A stretch of DNA of 20,615 bases, taken from contig CAJINV010000038.1 of assembly GCA_905178155.1 (NCBI GenBank), positions 63,810-84,424 of the forward strand, written 5' to 3'. A model generated the notes under the pieces. That model was not told where the DNA came from. It worked only from the letters and a program-made list of their open reading frames with translations, and did not search any database. This document shows, piece after piece, positions 1 through 6,840 of the stretch. Made by a program: the position numbers and the translations under genes. How positions within the stretch are numbered: position 1 is the stretch's first letter; each line of letters opens with the position of its first letter. Source of the stretch: Amoebophrya sp. A120 (Eukaryota; Sar; Dinophyceae; Syndiniales; Amoebophryaceae).

Positions 1-1650
1 AGCCTGGCCTCTTGTTCGCGATCGCGAACTAGACGACGGGTGGCCGCCGGGACCTCCCGGCCTCGCCTGGCCTCTTGTTCGCGATCGCGAACTAGAGGAC
101 GGGTGGCCGCCGGCACGTGCCACCCTCTTGTTCGCGAGCGCGAACTAGAGGACCGGTGGCCGCTGGCACCTCCCGGCCAGCCTGGCCTCTCGTTCGCGAT
201 CGCGAACTAGAGGACGGGTGGCCGCCGGGACCTCCCGGCCTCGCCTGGCCTCTTGTTCGCGATCGCAAACTAGAGGACGGATGGCCACCGGCACGCCCCA
301 CCTTCCTCGCGAACTAGGTAGAGGACGGGTGGCCGCTGGCATCTCCCGGCCAGCCTGGCGTCCTGTTCGCGATCGCGAACTAGAGGACGGGTGGCCGCTG
401 GCACCTCCCGGCCTCGCCTGGCCTCTTGTTCGCGATCGCGAACTAGAGGACGGGTGGCCAACGGCACGTCCCACGACCCTCTTGATCGTGATCGCGAACT
501 AGAGGACGGGCGGCCGCCGGCACCACCCGGCCAGCCTGGCCTCTTGTTCGCGATCGCGAACTAGAGGACAGGTGGCCGCCGGCACGCCCCACCCTCTTGT
601 TCGCGATCGCGAACTAGAGCACGGGTTGCCGCCGGCACCACCCGGTCAGCCTGGCCTCTTGTTCGCGATCGCGAACTACCCGGCACCGCCCGGCCAGCCT
701 GGCCTCTTGTTCGCGATCGCGAACGAGAGGACGGGTGGCCTCCCGCACCGCCCGGCCAGCCTCGCCTCTTGTTCGCGATCGCGAACTAGAGACCGGGTGG
801 CCCGCGGCACGTCCCACGACCCTCTTGATCGCGATCGCGAACTAGAGGACGGGCGGCCGCCGGCACCACCTGGCCAGCCTGGCCTCTTGTTCGCGATCGC
901 GAACTAGAGGACAGGTGACCGCCGGCACGCCCCACCCTCTTGTTCGCGATCGCGAACTAGAGGACAGGTGGCCGCCGGCACGCCCACCCTCTTGTTCGCG
1001 ATCGCGAACTAGAGGACGGGTGGCCTCCCGCACCGCCCGGCCAGTCTGCTGGCCTCTTGTTCGCGATCGCGAAGTGGAGGACTCTGTGGCCGCCGGCACC
1101 GCCCGGCCTGGCCTCGCTCTTGTTCGCGATCGCGAACTAGAGGACGGGTGGCCACCGGCACGTCCTACCCTCTTGCTCGCGATCGCGAACCAGCGCACCC
1201 TGTGGGCGCCGGCACCGCCCGGCCTGGCCTCGCTCTTGTTGTTCGCGATCGCGAACTAGAGGACGGGTGGCCTCCCGCACCGCCCGGCCAGCCTGGCCTC
1301 TTGTTCGCGATCGCGAACTAGAGGACGGGTGGCCGCTGGCACCTCCCGGCCAGCCTGGCCTCTTGTTCGCGATCGCGAACTAGACGACGGGTGGCCGCCG
1401 GGACCTCCCGGCCTCGCCTGGCCTCTTGTTCGCGATCGCGAACTAGAGGACGGGTGGCCGCCGGCAAGTGCCACCCTCTTGTTCGCGAGCGCGAACTAGA
1501 GGACGGGTGGCCGCCGGCGCCGCCCGGCCAGCCTGGCCTCTTGTTCGCGATCGCGAATTAGAGGACGGGTGGCGGCTGGCACCACCCGGTCAGCCCTCTT
1601 GTTCGCGATCGCGAACTAGAGCACGGGTGGCCGCCGGCACCGCCCGGCCT
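1..1650. repeat. Tandem satellite, about 60-bp unit with 16-bp palindromic core
   Basis: About 28 tandem copies of a GC-rich unit of roughly 50-62 bp fill this stretch. The best conserved part is the perfect palindrome GTTCGCGATCGCGAAC, followed by TAGAGGACGGGTGGCCGCCGG and a variable CCTCCCGGCC/CAGCCTGGCCTCTT part. Some copies have a degenerate core (for example GAGCGC at 131 and 1483, GATCGTGATCGC near 485), one is truncated near 306, and spacing shrinks near 660-715. The long open frames on both strands here are products of the repeat and show Arg/Pro/Ser-rich periodic peptides, so I do not call genes. The array starts before the window. Confidence 0.93.
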
Positions 1651-1654
1651 GGCC

Positions 1655-1960
1655 CACCCTATCAAAAGTCGATGGGGGGGCAGCAAAACTCCCGTCGTGG
1701 ACTTTTGCTGCCCACCCCATCGACTTTTGCTGCCCATCCCAACAAAAGTTGATGGGGTGGCCAGCAAAACTCCCGGGGTGGACTTTTGCTGCCCACCCCA
1801 TCAACTTTTGCCGCCCACCCCATCAAAAGTTGATGGGGTGGCCAGCAAAACTCCCGGGATGGACTTTTGCTGCCCACCCCATCGACTTTTGCTGCCCGAC
1901 TTTTGCTGCCCATCCCATCAGAAGTTGATGGGGTGGGCAGCAAAACTCCCGTGGTGTTGC
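1655..1960. repeat. Tandem imperfect palindromes (CAGCAAAA / TTTTGCTG arms)
   Basis: Directly after the first satellite come alternating copies of GATGGGGTGGGCAGCAAAA and its inverse CTTTTGCTGCCCACCCCATC, separated by a short CTCCCG(T/G)(C/G)(G/A)TGGA spacer. Each pair makes a stem of about 18-20 bp. There are about three to four such inverted pairs, each also repeated directly with a period near 85-110 bp. No coding sense. Confidence 0.88.
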
Positions 1961-2260
1961 TTCGTCTCTCGAGGCCGACGTCGGCCTCAAGAGAAAAAGC
2001 CTCCATCCAGGAGGTCGGTTGGGCTTGCGCCACGTTGGAGGTCGGTTGAGCCGACGTCGGCCTCAAGTGGAAAAGCATCCATCCAAGAGGTCGGCTCGGA
2101 CTGAAAATTTGTGTTGCTTTTCCCGCTGAGGCCGATGTCGGCCTCGAGGTAAAAACATCCTTCAAAGAGGTCGGCTCGGCCTGCGCCAAGGTACCGTGGC
2201 GCAAGAAAAGTTGGTGCTGCTTTTGCCGTTGAGGCCAACGTCGGCCTCATGGGGAAAAGC
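1961..2260. repeat. Third satellite, four copies with an 18-bp palindrome
   Basis: Four copies of a unit of about 77-103 bp. The core is the palindrome GAGGCCGACGTCGGCCTC at 1971-1988, with close variants at 2048-2064 (one G lost), 2128-2145 (C to T) and 2231-2248 (one mismatch). Between cores lies an AAAAGC-(A/C)TCCATCCA-AGAGGTCGGCTCGG type spacer. A short inverted repeat, TTGCGCCACG / CCGTGGCGCAA-like, also occurs in the spacers. Adjacent to, but different in sequence from, the two preceding satellites. Confidence 0.85.
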
Positions 2261-2269
2261 ACTAGCGAC

Positions 2270-3160
2270 TTTGTCGCGTTGCGGCGCGGCTACGACGATC
2301 TCACCTCCACCAGCTCACCGACGTCGGCGAGCAGGTCAAAGTTACACGCCTAGGCACTCATAACTCTGCGGCTTTGCACGTGCAAAATTGCGTAACGAGA
2401 CGATTTTACGGGGTACAAAGTTTTCAGTTCTTGTCCGACGAGTTGTACTGCTATTCATAGCGTTCTGCAAAACTTTTCTTCCGGGGAAAGACAGTATTTC
2501 AGGCTTGTTAATAAATCACCGTAGACAAGAAAATAGTAACGATATTTCAAAATCGAAGTTTTTTCGTGTGAGCTAGCAAACATCGATCTCAAGATCTCCA
2601 CTCCGAGGCCGAGGGGCTTTAAACTCACACTGTCTGGTCAAGATCCGACGTCCTTCATAAATTGAAATGATCAACTGATGATCTTTTTCGGTATTCTTAA
2701 AATAGCTTTGAAATTGTAAGACTAAGATCCTCAGCCACGGGTTAAAAAGACAATCGACGATCCTAGAGAGAAACGCGGGCGAGTGCAGCTGCTCATCTTG
2801 AATGTAATTGGATGGGGAAAAGTTCGAATGCTATACATCCGTCCAATCTGTTGCTCAGTCATCGACTAGAAAGATCTAAACTAGATCACTAATTTTCATT
2901 GCGATCCAGGTCCACCCGGAGAAGGCCATGCATATCCAAAACTAGTCCTCGGAAACTTGGCTTTGTGGATCATTGTAGTTATGGCGTTTCCTCTTTTCTC
3001 TTTCCACTAGTCCGTCTAGCTTTCTCCAGCTTTCCTTGAGGTTTTCTGGAGTTTCTCTCTCAAAAACTGTTGCGCCGCCGCACCAACGTGCGCGAGCATA
3101 CCAAACGGCAATATTCTGATCTGATACTTGTAGGGCAATGCCATTGTGGTAAGTTTGAAA
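2270..3160. other. No recognisable gene; moderately AT-rich unique sequence upstream of gene 1
   Basis: Reading frames here are short and frequently stopped on both strands. I see no repeat, RNA gene or conserved motif. If gene 1 is transcribed from here, its promoter and 5' untranslated sequence would lie in the last part. No TATA box or clear trans-splice acceptor could be chosen with confidence. Confidence 0.5.
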
Positions 3161-3163
3161 CTT

Positions 3164-5650
3164 ATGGCAGGCCTCCCTGCTACAGGCGAGCTGCAAGCGC
3201 AGCGCGCAGCTCCTGCTGACGAGAAGGACGCGGGCCAAAGGGAGGCGTGTCAAATTACGCAGCGAGAAAAGACGAGGAAGAAGGCAAAAAAGCCGGCAGG
3301 ACCTCGAGAAGATGTGGCAGGCCTGCCATTGCAGAAAAAGAAGGAGACAAAAGACAGCCGCGCTGCCTCTGCCTCTACGGCGCCCGTGGCCTTGGACAGC
3401 CAAGCCGCTGCGACTAGCAGGGTGAGCGGCCTTCTACCTCAGCAGCAAGTCCTCCAGGAAGCCGCCCTGGAAAAGACGCCGTCCTTCAAGAGTTTTTTCA
3501 CGCCGACCGGCTCCATGTTGAAGCTTCACAAAAACAAAAAGACGCCACAGCCCAAGCGCGACAGCTGCGGCGGGGCGATCATGAAGATGTGTCTCATGCT
3601 GCGAAGGGAATACGCGCAGCAAGTGAAAGATAAAGAAGAGTGGCCCGGGGTCAAAAAGATACTCGTTGACATGTCCTGCGGCATCCGCATCAAGCATTCG
3701 AAGAAAAAGTTCTTCCCCGTATATTTGACCGGGACTGCGCAGAACATCGCGGATGCAGTTCGGCGGATCTACGCCTTGACTGCGGAGCACGACTCGAAAA
3801 GCGCGGAAGTTGTGGCACGCGCACTGCTGCCGGAGCCAGTGCTGCACTATATCACTACGAACGCGGACAACGCGGCGGAGACGGAGACCGCGTTCCTTCC
3901 TGAAGTGCGGGACATCGAGGACGAGTGCTTGTTTTCCCTCTGCGTTGGCGAGCTGGAAAAACCGGCGAACTTGGCCAAAACGCACCGGCTCGTGGTCTGG
4001 TCGGGTACCCAGAAAGCGACTGCGGAGTCGATCTCCCAGTGTCTGCAGAAGATCGAGGTAGAAATTGATCTGTTTCGTGTTTCAGCAGGAGCAGATGAGT
4101 ACACATCGAAGTCGTGCAGCTGTGCCTGCTCTCCAGTGATGCATAGTAGTTTCCAAAAGTAGTAATATCTACATTTATCAGCTGCAAACTACCAGCTGTG
4201 ATGAAAGTTGCTGACTTTCCAAAATAAAACTCAGACCGAGTCTCTTCGTGTGTTGACCACTCCTGACAACCGCCTGAACGAGCCTGCAGAAAAGCGAAAC
4301 AAGCGAGCACACTACTCGGAGGCGGCGATGTCGGGGAGCGCACCAGCGCGCAAAAAAATTCGGCGTCTGGACACGAGCGAGGCCCTTCCGCCGCTTCTCT
4401 CCCCGTTCGGCCCGGCAGATCTTCTCACGGACTTACTCAACAGGAACGGACGGCCTCTGATGGACCTAGACAATGATCTCGGAACTAAATCAGCTGCATC
4501 ATCGCAGGAGAAGACGATGCCGCCAACAGAGAGGAGACGAAATCCCCACAGCCCTCCTGCAAGTAGCAATTTGCCGACGGACGTGCCTTCCTCTGCCCGC
4601 CAGCTAGTGAGTTGTAAAGAGGATACAAAGGAGACACCCACTGGCATGGTGGCAGCACCAGAAAAAAGTCACGCCGAAGAGCGGCTTCGGCTGAAGCCGG
4701 GGCCATCACCGCAAACGAATATCCTCTATGCATTGCAAAAGCATCGCAGCCCTAAGCAGCAATTGCAATTATACACCAAGACAGGCCTGCGCCTGCTGCT
4801 TTCTTTGTGTTTGTCCATGTATCGGTATCCGTATCCTGAATTAGCATGACGCGTTCCATATTGCCTTCTGATAGAAATTGGCTGCAATTATTCTCACTAT
4901 TGACACGATACTTTTGCCATGGATATCCTCTCGAGCAGCAGTAGTTTCCCCGGCCAGGACGGGGATCACCATCCGGGGTCGAACATGTCGGCGGGCTCCG
5001 AACAACTCGGCAGATCGTCCTCCGGGGTTATTGCAGATGTTGTGATGCAGGAGCTGGCCGCACCAAAGACAAGGAAAAAGCGTTCAGCAGCTCCCGTTCC
5101 GCATTGTTCAGAAGAGGAACTTCTCCCGGCTGCGAAAAGGCGAGAAATTGCGGACGATGAAAACGCAGTTTCCGGGCCCGCGCGGAAAGAAGAAGCTAGA
5201 AGTGGCCCGTCGCGTCCGTTGTTATCAGCTAGAAGTGGCCAGGCGTCCAGTACGAAAGAAAGCATTCTATCGGGTAAAATAGCCGCCGAGTCTGGTACTC
5301 CTACTCGCGAAAGAACGGCGGCGCCCAGCCAGCAAGCTGCAGGAGCTTCGTCTTCATCAGGCAGTATGGCCAAGCCTTTGTTCCCAGGAGCTGGCGCACC
5401 ACCAAATCCTCATCTTCCAGTTCCAGCCGCCTTGATACGGAACAAAAAAACCAAGACATTCGATAAGGACTCCTCTCCCACCCTTGCGCTCAACGCCTCC
5501 GCTAAAGTATCTACCAGCAGCAAGAGCACTGCCGTAGCAGGCGGTGGCGCTGACGGTTCCCACACCCCGATGGCGAACGGAGCAAAAGATGGCAAAAACA
5601 AGCAGACGACAGAGATTTTGGGGTACTTAGCTTGCGCGCTTTTGTACTAG
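3164..5650 (+). CDS. Gene 1: orphan basic protein, interrupted by at least two inserted introns
   Basis: The model joins three open segments: 3164-4080, 4252-4727 and 4932-5650, giving about 703 residues in one frame. The first ATG of the open frame is at 3164; an in-frame stop lies upstream at 3131. The N-terminal 100 residues are Lys/Ala/Gln-rich and disordered. Residues about 160-205 (ending GTAQNIADAVRRIYAL) and 273-297 (HRLVVWSGTQKATAESI and following) each look like the last strand and helix of a KH-type RNA-binding fold, but no GXXG loop is clear, so this is only a suggestion. Residues 337-346, PARKKIRRLD, look like a nuclear localisation signal. The rest is Ser/Ala/Lys-rich low complexity. 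Residues about 315-368 are shared with gene 2. I do not recognise the family. The end is uncertain: the frame stops at 5648-5650, but a further intron (5589-5793) may extend it. Confidence 0.6.
4074..4251 (+). other. Candidate intron 1 of gene 1, bounded by 7-bp direct repeat TTCGTGT
   Basis: TTCGTGT occurs at 4074-4080 and 4245-4251. Deleting one copy plus the sequence between (171 bp) joins the two open frames in phase and removes the in-frame stop at 4160-4162. There is no GT...AG at these borders and no clear terminal inverted repeat. The 3' part (CTTTCCAAA, a short AT-rich gap, CAGACCG) resembles the 3' part of the candidate intron upstream of gene 2 at 6812-6831, so the two may be homologous. 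The exact borders are an inference. Confidence 0.45.
4265..4441 (+). repeat. Segment duplicated between gene 1 and gene 2 (copy 1)
   Basis: This coding stretch is clearly similar at DNA level to 7054-7257 in gene 2. Both contain GACAACCGCCTGA, an ACTACTCGGAGG(C/T)GGCGATGTCGGGGAGCG block, the PARKKIRRLD basic motif, and CCGCCGCTTCTCTCCC...GGCCCGGCAGATCTTCTCACGGA. Copy 1 is shorter by about 27 bp because it lacks the GACGATGTCGGG internal duplication of copy 2. Similarity stops abruptly after the LLN/LFN codons, and the downstream proteins differ. Confidence 0.85.
4728..4922 (+). mobile_element. Introner-like element in gene 1 (204 bp with one target copy), inverted-repeat ends
   Basis: The 9-bp sequence ATATCCTCT is present at 4719-4727 and 4923-4931. 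Removing one copy plus the insert (204 bp) joins two open frames exactly in phase (codons AAT ATC CTC TCG AGC). The insert begins ATGCATTGCAAAAGCATCGCA, and the reverse complement of its end reads CCATGGCAAAAGTATCGTG; 13 of 15 bases match in the ATTGCAAAAGCATCG part. The same core, GCAAAAGTATCGCA, forms the ends of the 1.6-kb element in gene 2. No GT...AG borders. Whether it is removed from RNA as an intron or is simply an insertion cannot be told from DNA. A 5-bp target, CCTCT, is also possible and would match the 5-bp target of the larger element. Confidence 0.75.
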
Positions 5651-5793
5651 AGACCATGGGATTATAGTATCGATACTTGTTTTAGCATGAGCACCGTCAG
5701 AAAGTATGCTTCTCATTCTCTCCATTTACTGCCAACTCGGTGGAGGTGGGCTCGAGAAATTGTGATAGGTTGCAAAAACCAAAACCATGGCAA
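5589..5793 (+). other. Candidate third intron of gene 1, bounded by direct repeat ATGGCAA
   Basis: ATGGCAA occurs at 5589-5595 and 5787-5793. Removing one copy plus the sequence between (198 bp) removes the stop at 5648 and keeps the frame open to 6004-6006. An alternative 3' border is suggested by an inverted motif: GCAAAAACAAG at 5592-5602 faces CTTGTTTTAGC at 5677-5687, which is preceded by GTATCGATA like the ends of the other elements. Two downstream frames look about equally coding between 5790 and 5880, so the choice is unresolved. Confidence 0.3.
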
Positions 5794-5799
5794 GGCCGC

Positions 5800-6540
5800 G
5801 CCGGCGCAGGGTGCAGGCGCCAGCGTCTTCCAGCGCTGCCGCTCCACTAGGGCTGAGTTTCGGAGAGCAATCTTTCATGGCCCCGTTCTTACTTTTCTGG
5901 CGGGAATCTTTTGGCCACTTCTGCTGCCAGGAGAGCGCCGATCACTCCGGAAAACCTCGGATCGCCCGGAGGAGGGAGGTATCTGTGGTGGGCGGGCAGA
6001 CCCCTAACGGAAAAGGACTGACCTCTCGAGGGCAAGGCGGGCCCGCTGGGATGCGGGAGGAATGCCTCAAGGGAAGAAGGGCGAATCTTCGTGGAGCAAG
6101 CCGGAACCCTGAGGAACGGGAGGACCCTCCAGGAGAAGCACATTCTCCCTGGGCGAAGAAAAAGTCCCCTTGGTGATGGGAGGACCTGCAGAGGGGGCAT
6201 TCGTCGGGGGGAGACGAAGGGGCTCCCAAGCTAGACGCTGTTCCCAATCGTCTGAGGGTTCTCCTTCTTTTTCGCTTCCCAACGATTCGCAAACTCCTAA
6301 AAAATATCATCGCGTTGGATGATTTGGGTCTGACGGTTAGGCATATATCTGTGGCGGGGCGCGCTCTATATTACACCAGTTAAAGGTATCTCCTGGCCAG
6401 AATCGATCAGCCAGGGCGAGAGACGACGCTTCGCGTCTTGTAATTAATGGGTATATCGCACCAGGGTTCTCGTGCTGGTGGACTAGGAGGTGTCTCTGCA
6501 AAACAACTAGACCGAGATCAAAGGTTGCGCGCCGCTTTTG
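5800..6540. other. Unresolved stretch between genes 1 and 2
   Basis: About 5790-5880 still has coding character in two plus-strand frames. About 5930-6240 is purine-rich and GC-rich, with many GGGAGG, GAGGAA and GGGCGG words. 6300-6520 looks non-coding. Several direct repeats could be insertion borders (GCGCCG, TATCTGTGG, TTGCGCGC), but none gives a convincing joined frame. It may be one or two further insertions in a gene that continues from gene 1, or an intergenic region. Confidence 0.3.
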
Positions 6541-6544
6541 TCGC

Positions 6545-6770
6545 ATGAGTATTTCGCAAGAACCACCAGAATCGGCAAACGTGCCACTGAATTTACATAT
6601 GGAGCTTATCAAGCTCGTCATTGAACAAGAACGCTTCTCGGTACAGGCTTGCTATCTGTTGCTGAAGCATTCGACTATACCAAGAGCGTCGCCGAGGTGG
6701 CGGCGCGTCAAAGTTTCATGGTCGAACTGTCTTCACTGTTGCACTCATATGGACAGGCTTCCTCCCGTTC
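6545..6770 (+). pseudogene. Possible upstream exon of gene 2 with a 1-base frameshift near 6660
   Basis: Frame 2 from 6545 gives a helix-rich peptide (ending MELIKLVIEQERFSVQACYL) that loses sense near 6660. Frame 1 from there gives AEAFDYTKSVAEVAARQSFM and runs on to 6770. The two pieces read as one continuous helical segment if a single base is missing near 6655-6662. A candidate 66-bp intron (direct repeat CGTTC at 6766-6770 and 6832-6836) would then join it in phase to gene 2 just before its ATG at 6841. Either the gene is decaying, the base was missed in sequencing, or another very short intron lies here. Confidence 0.35.
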
Positions 6771-6836
6771 TTTCTATTTCTTGTTCAGTTTATACAAAAA
6801 TAAATCATAAGCTTTCCAAACTTACAGACCGCGTTC
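6766..6836 (+). other. Candidate short intron before gene 2, direct repeat CGTTC
   Basis: CGTTC at 6766-6770 and 6832-6836 brackets 61 bases that are AT-rich and contain an in-frame stop at 6808-6810. Removal (66 bp) joins SSRS to AMLATPS in one frame. The 3' end (CTTTCCAAACTTACAGACCG) resembles the end of candidate intron 1 of gene 1 (CTTTCCAAAATAAAACTCAGACCG). The following coding starts (MLATP and VLTTP) are also similar, so the two introns are plausibly the same ancestral intron in paralogues. Confidence 0.4.
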
Positions 6837-6840
6837 CGCT

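Noticed and set aside
1-1650. CRISPR-like repeat array
   Set aside because: Repeats are not separated by unique spacers; the whole unit is repeated, and the DNA is eukaryotic.
92-1752. Many 60-118 codon open frames on both strands in the first 1.7 kb
   Set aside because: They are translations of the 60-bp satellite, periodic and overlapping on both strands.
3165-3324. 10-bp direct repeat TGGCAGGCCT as borders of an N-terminal intron in gene 1
   Set aside because: The 150 bp between are open and of similar composition to the flanks, and no inverted repeat is present; probably chance or internal repetition.
5980-6354. Insertion bounded by TATCTGTGG
   Set aside because: The joined frame stops soon after, and neither flank is convincingly coding.
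5632-6532. Large insertion bounded by TTGCGCGC (5632-5639 and 6525-6532)
   Set aside because: Joining at this repeat shifts the frame into one with a stop at 6622, and the ends show no inverted repeat.
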